DNA from: Bordetella genomosp. 9
GTDB lineage: Bacteria; Pseudomonadota; Gammaproteobacteria; Burkholderiales; Burkholderiaceae_B
Direction: 5' to 3'
Length of the DNA stretch: 64,000 nucleotides
NCBI RefSeq assembly: GCF_002261425.1
Contig: NZ_NEVJ01000003.1
Location: 1,736,001-1,800,000, forward strand
Part shown: positions 48,976 to 57,446 of the stretch, piece by piece
How positions within the stretch are numbered: position 1 is the first letter of the stretch
Layout of the letters: every line of letters begins with the position of its first letter
Position numbers and translations under genes: made by a program
Notes under the pieces: generated by a model
The model's input: only the letters and a program-made list of their open reading frames with translations
Database searches by the model: none
Told to the model about the DNA's origin: nothing

Positions 48976-49833
48976 ATGAACACCCACTATCTTGTCATCC
49001 AGTCCCCTGCCCTGGCGTCCGACCATTGCGAACAGGTGGCCGCGTTGTCGCAGGCCCAGGGGCTGCTGCGCCTGAGCGCCACGGCCGCGCGGCTGCTGGA
49101 CGTCCAGCACGACGACGCCACCCGCGCGGAAGTGCGCGCATGGTGCGAGAACGCCGGCGTGGACCACGCCTTCATGCCCAAGGGCAGCGCGTTGTCGCAA
49201 TGCAAGGTGCTGGCCATGGACATGGATTCGACGCTGATCAACATCGAATGCATCGATGAAATCGCCGGCGTGGCGGGCGTCAAGGACAAGGTCGCGGCGA
49301 TTACCGAAGCCGCCATGCGCGGCGAGATCACCGACTTCTCCGAAAGCCTGCGCCGCCGCGTCGCCTTGCTGGCGGGGCAGCCGGCGCAAGCGCTGGAACA
49401 GGTGTACCGCGACAAGCTGCGCCTGAACCCCGGAGCCGAAAGCCTGATCGCCTCCGCGCGCGACGCCGGCATCCGGATTCTGCTGGTATCGGGCGGATTC
49501 ACCTTCTTCACCGAACGGCTGCGCGAACGTCTGGGCCTGGACGAAGCGCATTCCAACACGCTGGAAATCGTCGACGGCAAAATCACGGGACGGGTGTTGG
49601 GCGACATCATCGATGCGGCCGGCAAGGCGGAACGCCTGCAGGCCTTCGCGCGGCGCCATGGCGCCGCGGCCGAACAGATCATCGCCATGGGCGATGGCGC
49701 CAATGACCTGAAAATGCTGGGCCTGGCGGGGTTTTCAGTGGCCTACCACGCCAAGCCGGTGGTACGCGAGCATACGCGCTTCGCCCTGAACGTATCGGGA
49801 CTCGACGGCGTGCTCAACTGGTTCGAGCGTTGA
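48976..49833 (+). CDS. serB: Phosphoserine phosphatase
   Basis: SerB makes serine from phosphoserine in the last step of serine synthesis. The 285-residue protein has an N-terminal ACT-like region and the HAD core: the nucleophile motif LAMDMDSTLINIE (near residue 80), the LVSGGFTFF segment, and the metal-binding GDGANDLKML. It follows mfd by 22 bases in the same direction. Serine is also the precursor for charging tRNA-Sec. Confidence 0.96.
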   Translation: MNTHYLVIQSPALASDHCEQVAALSQAQGLLRLSATAARLLDVQHDDATRAEVRAWCENAGVDHAFMPKGSALSQCKVLAMDMDSTLINIECIDEIAGVAGVKDKVAAITEAAMRGEITDFSESLRRRVALLAGQPAQALEQVYRDKLRLNPGAESLIASARDAGIRILLVSGGFTFFTERLRERLGLDEAHSNTLEIVDGKITGRVLGDIIDAAGKAERLQAFARRHGAAAEQIIAMGDGANDLKMLGLAGFSVAYHAKPVVREHTRFALNVSGLDGVLNWFER

Positions 49834-49986
49834 ATAATCATCTCCCTCTCCGGATTCGCATGCGGACCTAGAGATTTCTGAACGACGCGCGGGTGGCGCG
49901 CGCCCAGAATGGATCACCCGGGACGATGCAAGGGCTTTCGTCCCGTTCAGGCCGTGGCCGGCCGCACTGATCCGCAGGAGATGATC

Positions 49987-51129
49987 ATGCCACCCAACGT
50001 ACACCAGCTGGAATACAAGCGGCGCGAGCTGCAGGCGATGATGGAGGCCCGCGGCCATCTGCCGCCGTCGCCTTGCAAGCAGCACGCGCAACACGAGCAC
50101 AAGCGGCAGGAAATGTTCGACACGGTGCTCACGTCCATGAACGCCATGCTGGACGGGCTCGACATCCTGGCCGACGGCAGGCCGCTGCCGCCGCAGGAGG
50201 CGCGAGACTGGATCGACACCCTGATCGAATGGGCGCCCCTGATCGCGCAGGTGCCATTCGGCAGCGGACCCATCAAGGCCCCGGTACAGATGGCGATCAA
50301 GGGCTTCAACAAGCTCGCCATCCGGGGCCATACCGCGCCCAGGCTGGAAAAAGCGCTGAACAACGGCGTCGCGCTGTCCGGGCTGGCGCCCGTGGTCATG
50401 ACCCCCGAGGGCTGGGCCGAGAAGATTTCCGCCGCCGCGTCCGTGATGGGCTATACGGCGCATGGCGCCGCCGTCGCCGGCGCCAAGATCGCGCTGCCCC
50501 TGGGCGTGAAGACCGCGCTGGCGCCGTCGCTCGGCAATCTGCTCGTGCAGATCTCGCACTGGACATCCAGCACGGCGACGGCATTCGGGCATGTGGCCAC
50601 GAACATCGCCGCCGTCGGTCCGGCGTTTTCGGCCGGGATGGCGGCAATGAACGTAGCGCTGTCGTACGGCAAATTCGACGCGGTGCTGGCCATCGCCGAG
50701 CACTACGGACACCACCAATGCACCTGCCTGCAACACGTCGAGACGATCGCCGACATGAGCATGGGCGCCAACATGGACCGTGCCATGGCGCTGCATCCTT
50801 TCCTGGCGGTGGGCGTGGCGGGCAAGGCGCTGGACAGCAAGGCGCACTGGATGGCCAACAAGTTCCGCGGGCCCGAGCGACGGACGCATCGCGGCGGCTA
50901 TGACATCGCCATCGGCCTGTGGGAAGGCGCGCAGGCGCCTGCCCTGCACCGCATCTACAAGACCGCCAGGCCGCTGGTGGCGTCGGAACGCTGCCCCATC
51001 GCGATGCTGGCGATCGCCACCTTGTTGGGCGCCGACGCCAATCCCATGAAGGGCTGGCGCGACGCGGTCGCGGCCATCAAGGCCGAGCGTGAAGCGGGCG
51101 CGCTGAAGATCAAGGGCAGGATCGCCTGA
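49987..51129 (+). CDS. Uncharacterised 380-residue protein
   Basis: I do not recognise this protein. The start ATG 49987 lies 6 bases after AGGAG; an ATG at 49981 is too close to it. The N-terminal 60 residues are charged and helical (YKRRELQAMMEARG, then several His and Lys). The centre, about 140-235, is rich in Ala, Gly and Ser with long weakly hydrophobic stretches (GYTAHGAAVAGAKIALPLGV; VATNIAAVGPAFSAGMAAMN). A compact His/Cys cluster GHHQCTCLQH follows near residues 240-250, and the basic C-terminus ends KIKGRIA. No signal peptide is evident. Codon use and GC match the neighbours. It stands alone between serB and a siderophore receptor on the other strand. A membrane-inserting effector is one possibility; nothing shows it. 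Confidence 0.8.
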   Translation: MPPNVHQLEYKRRELQAMMEARGHLPPSPCKQHAQHEHKRQEMFDTVLTSMNAMLDGLDILADGRPLPPQEARDWIDTLIEWAPLIAQVPFGSGPIKAPVQMAIKGFNKLAIRGHTAPRLEKALNNGVALSGLAPVVMTPEGWAEKISAAASVMGYTAHGAAVAGAKIALPLGVKTALAPSLGNLLVQISHWTSSTATAFGHVATNIAAVGPAFSAGMAAMNVALSYGKFDAVLAIAEHYGHHQCTCLQHVETIADMSMGANMDRAMALHPFLAVGVAGKALDSKAHWMANKFRGPERRTHRGGYDIAIGLWEGAQAPALHRIYKTARPLVASERCPIAMLAIATLLGADANPMKGWRDAVAAIKAEREAGALKIKGRIA

Positions 51130-51215
51130 ACCGCGTGGCCGGAGCACGGACAGGACAGGCCGGAGGTGCGAGGCCGGCCCGGAACGGCTGCCGCGGCAGC
51201 CGTCCCCCGCCGACA

Positions 51216-53426
51216 TCAATAGCGCAGCGATGTGGTCAGGATGACCTGGCGGCCGGGGCCGTAATCGGCATGATGCACGCCATTGGTCCGGGCGAAGTAT
51301 TCCTTGTCCGTCAGGTTCAGCACGTTCAGCTGGAAGGTCAGGTTGGGCGATACCTGATAGGCCGCCATCGCGTCGAAGCGCCAGTAGGCCGGCATGTAGA
51401 CGCTATTGGCGCCGCCGCCCGCGCCGCCCTGGTTGCCGCCGTAGGTCTTGCCCACGTAGTAGATGCCGCCGCCCACGGTGAACTTCGGCAGCAGCTTGTA
51501 GGTGTTCCACAGGCTGAAGCTGTTGCGCGGGGTATTGGCCAGCGGATCGCCTTCGTTCACGCCGTTGTAGGCGCCCTTGACCAGCTCGCTGTCCATGTAG
51601 CTGTAGCCGCCGAACACATTCCACTTGGGCGTCACCGCACCGGCAAAGCCGAGTTCGAGCCCGCGCACGCGGGTCTTGCCCGCCTGTTCGAAGACGCCCG
51701 GGTCCACCTGGATCTGCGCGTCCTTGCGGTCGGTCTGGTAGATGGCCGCGGTCAGGGTCAGCTTTTCGTTCAGCACGTCCCACTTGGTGCCCAGCTCGAT
51801 GGTACGGCTCTTTTCCGGATCCAGGCTGTCGGTATCGGCAGTCAGGGTCTCCTGGTCACCGCCGCTGACCGTGGGCGGCGTGGACGCCGTCGCATACGAC
51901 AGATAGATGCTGCCGTTGGGCGCGGGCTTGTAGACGATACCGGTCTGGTAGCTGAAGATATTCCAACTGCCGCTGGTGCTCTGCGAGCTGGTCGCGCCAC
52001 GCGGCAGGAAATTGCCGTCGATGCGATAGTTGTCGAAGCGGCCGCCCAGGTTCAGCGACCAGCGATCGTTGAACTCGATGGTGTCGAAGGCATAGATGGC
52101 GCGGGTGTTCGACGTGGTGTCGCTGCTCAAGGGGCCGCGAGAGATATCGCCGGACCAGTTGTCGTGCGGATCCGGATGGTAGACCGGGGTGCAATCCATG
52201 GCCCCGGCAGGGAATACCGTGGGGCAGAAGCTGCCGGACGTCGTCGTCACGTTGTAGCTGGCGTTCTTGTTCTTTTCGTTGGTGAACTCGACGCCGATGT
52301 CGTAGCTGTGCTTGAGCGAGCCGGTGTCGAACTTGCCGTACAGCTCCGTGACGTTCGACAGCATGGTGGTCTGGTTCCAGCGCGATTTCAGGCCGCGCTG
52401 CATCCACCACTCGCCGCTGGCCGGGTCGAAGCGCGCCGCGCCGCCGTCGCCGGGGTTGGTCAGCACGTAGTCGTTCAGCGTCTGGCCATACCGTGTGGCG
52501 TTGCGCAGGGTGACGTGCTGGTTGAAATCATGTTCCAGCTCGATCGTGCCGATATCGGCCTTGTTCTTCGAGTAGTCGCGGTCGTACACGCCGTAGTACT
52601 TGCTGCGGCCCACGTTCAGGATGCCGTCGCTGGTGTGCTTGCCGGGGATCTTCGACGCCAGCGGCACGCCGTAGTCGGGCATGCCGTCGGACTGGAAATG
52701 GTAGTAGCTGAACGTGGCGCGGGTGGGCGTTCCCAGGCCGAAGGACAGCGACGGCGCCACGCCCCATTTGTCGTAATCGACGGCGTTGCGGCCCGGGACG
52801 TTGCCCTTGCCGTCCAGCAGGTTCAGGCGGAAGGCCGAGTTGTCGTTGAACTGCCAGTTGGCGTCCACGGTGCCGCGCCAATAGGCATCGGTGCCCAGGC
52901 CGGCGTCCGCCTGCACGAAGGAGCCCAGCTTGGGTTTCTTGCTGACCAGGTTGATGCTGCCGCCGCCCGATCCACGGCCACCGTAGGCCGAGTCCGCGCC
53001 ACGGATGACCTCCACGCTTTCGACGTTGAAGATTTCGCGGGTCTGGCCGCCGGGGTCCCGGATGCCGTCGACGTAGATATTGTTGCCCGACGAGCTGCCG
53101 CGGATGAACGGCCGGTCGGCCAGCGGCTGGCCGCCTTCCCCCGCCCCGAAGGTGATGCCCGGAGAATTCCGCAATACGTCTTGAAGCGACGTGGCCGCGC
53201 TGTCCTGGATCACCGTCTGCGGAATGATCTGCACCGACTTCGGCGTGTCCAGCAGGGGCGCCGTGAACTTCGGCGAGGACGATACCGGGACGTCGTACAG
53301 GGAATCGCCTTCGACCTGGACGGGCGCCATTTCCGTGACGGGAGCGTTCTGTGCGACGGCCTGCTGCCCCAGGAACAGGGCGGGGCTCGCCAGCGCGACG
53401 GCCAGAGACTGGGTCAACGTATTCAT
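51216..53426 (-). CDS. Fiu-like catecholate siderophore receptor
   Basis: This 736-residue TonB-dependent receptor resembles E. coli Fiu in several stretches: the plug start DTPKSVQIIPQTVIQDSAAT, RGSSSGNNIYVDGIRD, SGGGSINLVSKKPKLG, and barrel segments such as DVLNEKLTLTAAIYQTDRKD and LQLNVLNLTDKEYFAR-like LNVLNLTDKEYF. The signal peptide starts at ATG 53426 (MNTLTQSLAVALASPALFLG, ending near AVAQN); the open frame begins 57 bases earlier. The C-terminus is TSLRY. A Fur box lies about 45 bases upstream. It probably imports ferric catecholates such as dihydroxybenzoate complexes. Confidence 0.93.
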   Translation of the reverse strand: MNTLTQSLAVALASPALFLGQQAVAQNAPVTEMAPVQVEGDSLYDVPVSSSPKFTAPLLDTPKSVQIIPQTVIQDSAATSLQDVLRNSPGITFGAGEGGQPLADRPFIRGSSSGNNIYVDGIRDPGGQTREIFNVESVEVIRGADSAYGGRGSGGGSINLVSKKPKLGSFVQADAGLGTDAYWRGTVDANWQFNDNSAFRLNLLDGKGNVPGRNAVDYDKWGVAPSLSFGLGTPTRATFSYYHFQSDGMPDYGVPLASKIPGKHTSDGILNVGRSKYYGVYDRDYSKNKADIGTIELEHDFNQHVTLRNATRYGQTLNDYVLTNPGDGGAARFDPASGEWWMQRGLKSRWNQTTMLSNVTELYGKFDTGSLKHSYDIGVEFTNEKNKNASYNVTTTSGSFCPTVFPAGAMDCTPVYHPDPHDNWSGDISRGPLSSDTTSNTRAIYAFDTIEFNDRWSLNLGGRFDNYRIDGNFLPRGATSSQSTSGSWNIFSYQTGIVYKPAPNGSIYLSYATASTPPTVSGGDQETLTADTDSLDPEKSRTIELGTKWDVLNEKLTLTAAIYQTDRKDAQIQVDPGVFEQAGKTRVRGLELGFAGAVTPKWNVFGGYSYMDSELVKGAYNGVNEGDPLANTPRNSFSLWNTYKLLPKFTVGGGIYYVGKTYGGNQGGAGGGANSVYMPAYWRFDAMAAYQVSPNLTFQLNVLNLTDKEYFARTNGVHHADYGPGRQVILTTSLRY

Positions 53427-53470
53427 GGAATACGAGTCTTGCTGCTTCAAGGGGCTTCTCCGAGTTGCTA

Positions 53471-53495
53471 ACGATAATGACAACGATTCTTATTA
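53471..53495 (-). promoter_or_regulatory. Fur box upstream of the Fiu-like receptor
   Basis: Read on the - strand, AAGAATCGTTGTCATTATC (53491-53473) matches 13 of 19 positions of the Fur consensus by eye. It is flanked by further AT-rich hexamers (TTATTATTAA). The site lies about 45 bases before the receptor start, where it would overlap the promoter, so iron repression is expected. Confidence 0.7.
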
Positions 53496-53640
53496 TTAAA
53501 CTTTGTGCCGAATGATAGACAAACTCGTAGGGCCAGACAATATTTATTAATATGAAGTACACAATGTGGCGCTTCAGCGACATGTCAGGCATGACCCGCG
53601 CGCATCCGACATTCAGAAAATCGTCAGAATGGAGAGAGCA

Positions 53641-54063
53641 ATGCGTTTGCTGAAGATCACGCGCCTGTGGGCGCTACGGACGCGGCAGGACGCGATGACG
53701 GTCTGGTTCGCGCTGCGGCATCCCGCGACCCCCTGGTACGCCAAGGCCCTCGCGATCCTGACGGCCGCCTATATCCTGAGCCCCATCGACCTGATACCGG
53801 ACTTCATACCGGTGCTCGGCTTGCTGGATGACCTGGTGCTCGTGCCGATATTGATCTGGGCGACCCTGCGCGCCCTGCCCGCGCCGGTGCGCGCGGACAG
53901 CCGCGAGCGCGCGCAGGCCTGGGCCACGCGCAGGCTGGCGCGCCCCGGCAGCAAGGCCGGTGCGGTGTTCGTGGTGATGGTGTGGATCGCGATCGCGGCT
54001 GCGATCGCATGGTGGGTCTACACGACCTGGTTCAGCCCTGGCGCGCCGAGCGCCGCCGTTTGA
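53641..54063 (+). CDS. DUF1232 (YkvA-like) small membrane protein
   Basis: This 140-residue protein has the DUF1232 core: TPWYAKALAILTAAYILSPID, then LIPDFIPVLGLLDDLVLV, where the SPIDLIPDFIPVLG-type stretch is the family signature. A second hydrophobic helix lies near residues 108-128. Function is unknown. ATG 53641 has GGAGAG upstream. Its last 32 bases overlap the end of the DUF2818 gene on the other strand. Confidence 0.88.
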   Translation: MRLLKITRLWALRTRQDAMTVWFALRHPATPWYAKALAILTAAYILSPIDLIPDFIPVLGLLDDLVLVPILIWATLRALPAPVRADSRERAQAWATRRLARPGSKAGAVFVVMVWIAIAAAIAWWVYTTWFSPGAPSAAV

Positions 54064-54364
54064 GCAGGTAGCGGATGACGAAGCCGGGATACGCCAGCAC
54101 CAGGAACAGGCACAGGCCGATGGCGTAGAACTCCCAGCCTTGGGAGAAGCGATTGCCCAGGGCCGATTCGAAAGCGAATCCCAAGACGCCGACGATCAGG
54201 TAGAACACCAGGAGTTCGAACAGGCGCAGCCACAAGGGCTTGGGCACGGGCACACCGTTCTGGCGCCAGACGAACAACGCGAACACCCGCTCGTTCAGGA
54301 ACGGCAGGTTGGCGCACACCAGCGCCAGCGCGATCAACAGCCAGACGGCAAGGGTTTGATTCAT
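54032..54364 (-). CDS. DUF2818 family membrane protein
   Basis: This 110-residue protein has three hydrophobic helices (TLAVWLLIALALVCANLPFL; LLVFYLIVGVLGFAFES; FYAIGLCLFLVLAYPGFV) and a very basic end (LLKRRRSARQG). The family is of unknown function and, as here, follows nuoN, with a gap of about 100 bases. Helix content and position suggest a small partner or assembly factor of complex I, which is inference. Confidence 0.85.
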   Translation of the reverse strand: MNQTLAVWLLIALALVCANLPFLNERVFALFVWRQNGVPVPKPLWLRLFELLVFYLIVGVLGFAFESALGNRFSQGWEFYAIGLCLFLVLAYPGFVIRYLLKRRRSARQG

Positions 54365-54467
54365 CGGCCCGGTTGAAGCGGATGGCGGCGCATTGCGCGC
54401 CGCCATTTTGGTTTTGACAAGTCAGTCGGCCGGCATGGAGCCGGCCGTGCGCCGGCCGTGAGCCGGA

Positions 54468-55937
54468 TTACAGGCCCAGGGACGTCTGCACGGCGCGCAC
54501 GCAGGCCGCCATCAGGCCTCCGGGCAGGATACCCAGCAGCAGCACCAGCACGCCGTTCAGCGACATCAGCCCGCGTTGCACGCAGGAAGCCGACACCGGG
54601 TGAACGTCGCCAACGGGATCGTCGAAGTACACGACCTTGACGACGCGCAGGTAGTAGAAAGCGCCGATCAGCGAGAACATCACCGCGATCACGGCGATAC
54701 TGACATGGCCCATCTGGATCAGCGGCTGCAGCACGGCCAGCTTGGCGTAGAAACCCACCGTGGGCGGCAGGCCCGTCAGCGACACCATCAGGACCAGCAC
54801 GATGAAGGCATGCCAGGGGCTGCGGCGGTTCAGGCCTTTCAGGTCGTCGATGTTGTCGCACTCGAAACCATCGCGCGACAGCAGCAGCACCATGCCGAAG
54901 CTGCCCAGCGTCGTCAGCACGTAGGTGACGATGTAGAACAGCGCCGCGCCGTAGCCCACCGCCGGCGATTGGCCGCCGGCCGCCAGGCCCAGCAGCACGA
55001 AGCCCATGTGCGAAATGGTCGAATAGGCCAGCATCCGCTTGAAGTTGGTCTGCGCGATGGCGGTCAGGTTGCCCACCGCCAGCGACAGCACCGCCAGGAT
55101 CAGCAGCATGGGCTGCCAATCGGCGGCCAGCGAGTGCATGGCTTCGATCAGCACGCGCAGCGTGATCGCGAAGGCCGCCAGCTTGGGCGCGGCGCCCAGC
55201 AGCAGCGTGACCGCCGTCGGCGCGCCGTGGTAGACGTCCGGCACCCACATGTGGAACGGCGCCGCGCCCAGCTTGAACGCCAGGCCGGCCACGATGAAGA
55301 CCACGCCCAGCACCAGCGGCAGGTACTGCGCCTTGCCGCCGCCGATGACCGCGGCGATCTGCGCCAGGTCCAGCTGGCCCGTGGCGCCGTAGACCATGGA
55401 CATGCCGTACAGCAGGAAACCGGAGGCCAGCGCGCCCAGCACGAAGTACTTCATGGCGGCTTCGGTGGCCGTCGCGTCGTCGCGGCGCAGCGCGATCAGC
55501 GCGTACAGCGACAGCGACATCAGCTCCAGGCCCAGGTAGACCGTGATCAGGTTGCCCGCGGAGATCATCACCATCTGGCCCAGCAGGCCGAACAGCGACA
55601 GCACGTACATTTCGCCGCCGCGCAGCATGTCGCGCGACTGCGAATAGATGCGGCCGTAGACCAGCGTGACGAACACCGCCACATAGGACGTGACCTTCAG
55701 CAGATGCGCCAGGTCGTCGGTGACGAACAGGCCACCGAAGGCCCTGCCCTTCACGCCGTCGTGCCACTGCATCAGGGAAATGATCGTCAGCAGCACCAGC
55801 GTGCCCAGGGTCAGCACGTAGCTGATCTTGCGCGTGGGGTGATTGCTGACCGCATCGACCAGCAGGATCACCGAGCCCAGAACGAGCAGCAGGATCTCCG
55901 GCGTCGCCAGCGCGAAATCGAGTGAGGAGTGCATCAT
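54468..55937 (-). CDS. nuoN: NADH-quinone oxidoreductase subunit N
   Basis: This 489-residue antiporter-like membrane subunit is one of the three large proton-pumping units of complex I. It has 13-14 helices and keeps the conserved lysines and the [13 protein letters not shown] segment. The start [20 protein letters not shown] is typical. It is the last true nuo gene, after nuoM (gap 9 bases), and the DUF2818 gene follows. Confidence 0.97.
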   Translation of the reverse strand: MMHSSLDFALATPEILLLVLGSVILLVDAVSNHPTRKISYVLTLGTLVLLTIISLMQWHDGVKGRAFGGLFVTDDLAHLLKVTSYVAVFVTLVYGRIYSQSRDMLRGGEMYVLSLFGLLGQMVMISAGNLITVYLGLELMSLSLYALIALRRDDATATEAAMKYFVLGALASGFLLYGMSMVYGATGQLDLAQIAAVIGGGKAQYLPLVLGVVFIVAGLAFKLGAAPFHMWVPDVYHGAPTAVTLLLGAAPKLAAFAITLRVLIEAMHSLAADWQPMLLILAVLSLAVGNLTAIAQTNFKRMLAYSTISHMGFVLLGLAAGGQSPAVGYGAALFYIVTYVLTTLGSFGMVLLLSRDGFECDNIDDLKGLNRRSPWHAFIVLVLMVSLTGLPPTVGFYAKLAVLQPLIQMGHVSIAVIAVMFSLIGAFYYLRVVKVVYFDDPVGDVHPVSASCVQRGLMSLNGVLVLLLGILPGGLMAACVRAVQTSLGL

Positions 55938-55946
55938 TGTCTTGGC

Positions 55947-57446
55947 TTACAGTTTCGAGATGGCAACGTGTTGCATCAGGGCCTGCACCGACGCATGCAT
56001 CACGTCGGTAAAGGGCTTGGGATAGATCCCCATGTACAGCACGGTAATGGCCATCAGGCCCAGGATCAGGAATTCGCGGCGATTGATGTCGGTCAGCGCG
56101 CGCACGTGATCGTTGGCGATTTCGCCGAAGGCCACGCGCTTGACCATCCAGAGCGAGTAGGACGCGCCCAGGATCAGCGCCGTGGCCGCGAGCAGGCCGA
56201 TCCAGAAGTTGTGCTGGACGGCGCCCATGATCACCATGAATTCACCGACGAAACCGCTGGTGGCCGGCAAGCCGCTGTTGGCCATGGAGAACAGCACGAA
56301 GAAGGTCACGAAGCGCGGCATCGTGTTCACCACGCCGCCATAGTCGGCGATGCGGCGGCTGTGCACGCGGTCGTACAGCACGCCGATGCACATGAACATG
56401 GCGCCCGACACGAAGCCGTGCGAGATCATCTGCACGATGGCGCCTTCCACGCCGGCGGTGTTGAAGATGAAGAAACCCAGCGTGACGAAGCCCATGTGGG
56501 CCACCGACGAGTACGCCACCAGCTTCTTCATGTCCTCTTGCACGATGGCGACCAGGCCGATGTAGATCACCGCGATCAGCGACAGGGCGATCATCAGGCC
56601 GGCCAGGCTGTGCGAGGCGTCCGGTGCGATGGGCAGCGAAAAGCGCAGGAAACCGTAGGCGCCCAGCTTCAGCATGATGGCCGCCAGCACGATGGAGCCG
56701 CCCGTGGGCGCTTCCACGTGGGCATCCGGCAGCCAGGTGTGCACCGGCCACATCGGCACCTTCACCGCGAAGGCCGCCAGCAGCGCGACGAACACCAGCA
56801 CCTGCGGGGTCATGCCCAGCTTCAGCTGGTGCCACTGCATGATGTCGAACGAACCGCCCGACGCGTTCCACAGGTAGATGAAGGCCACCAGCGTGAGCAG
56901 CGAGCCCAGCAGCGTGTACAGGAAGAACTTGAACGCGGCATAGACGCGGTTCGGTCCGCCCCACACGCCCACGATGATGTACATCGGGATCAGCGTGGCT
57001 TCGAAGAACACGTAGAACAGCAGGCCGTCCAGCGCGACGAACACGCCGATCATCAGGCCCGACAGGATCAGGAAAGCCGCCATGTACTGCGCGACGCGGC
57101 TGGTGATCACTTCCCAGCCCGCCAGCACCACGATGACCGTGATGAAGGCGGTCAGCAGAACGAACCACAGCGATATGCCGTCCACGCCCAGGTGGTAGTT
57201 GACGTTGAAGGTGCTGATCCAGGGCACGTTTTCGACGAACTGCATGCTCGCCGTCGACGCGTCGAAGCCGGTGTACAGGGGAATCGTCACCAGCAACCCC
57301 GCCACGGCGCCGATCAGGGACAGCCACAGCGTGAGTCCGCGCTTGTTGTCCCCGCCCAGGGCCAGCACCAGCAGGCCGAAGACGATGGGGACGAAGACCG
57401 CGAGGGTAAGCCAGGGAAAAGTATGGGATGCCATCTCGCTAGCCAT
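55947..57446 (-). CDS. nuoM: NADH-quinone oxidoreductase subunit M
   Basis: This 499-residue antiporter-like subunit of complex I has 13-14 helices. The conserved proton-channel residues are visible: the glutamate in FFEATLIPMY and the lysine in FAVKVPMWPVHTWLPDAHVEA (read in two parts). The ATG at 57446 directly follows the nuoL stop TAA; an ATG four codons later is an alternative start. Length matches E. coli (509). Confidence 0.97.
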   Translation of the reverse strand: MASEMASHTFPWLTLAVFVPIVFGLLVLALGGDNKRGLTLWLSLIGAVAGLLVTIPLYTGFDASTASMQFVENVPWISTFNVNYHLGVDGISLWFVLLTAFITVIVVLAGWEVITSRVAQYMAAFLILSGLMIGVFVALDGLLFYVFFEATLIPMYIIVGVWGGPNRVYAAFKFFLYTLLGSLLTLVAFIYLWNASGGSFDIMQWHQLKLGMTPQVLVFVALLAAFAVKVPMWPVHTWLPDAHVEAPTGGSIVLAAIMLKLGAYGFLRFSLPIAPDASHSLAGLMIALSLIAVIYIGLVAIVQEDMKKLVAYSSVAHMGFVTLGFFIFNTAGVEGAIVQMISHGFVSGAMFMCIGVLYDRVHSRRIADYGGVVNTMPRFVTFFVLFSMANSGLPATSGFVGEFMVIMGAVQHNFWIGLLAATALILGASYSLWMVKRVAFGEIANDHVRALTDINRREFLILGLMAITVLYMGIYPKPFTDVMHASVQALMQHVAISKL

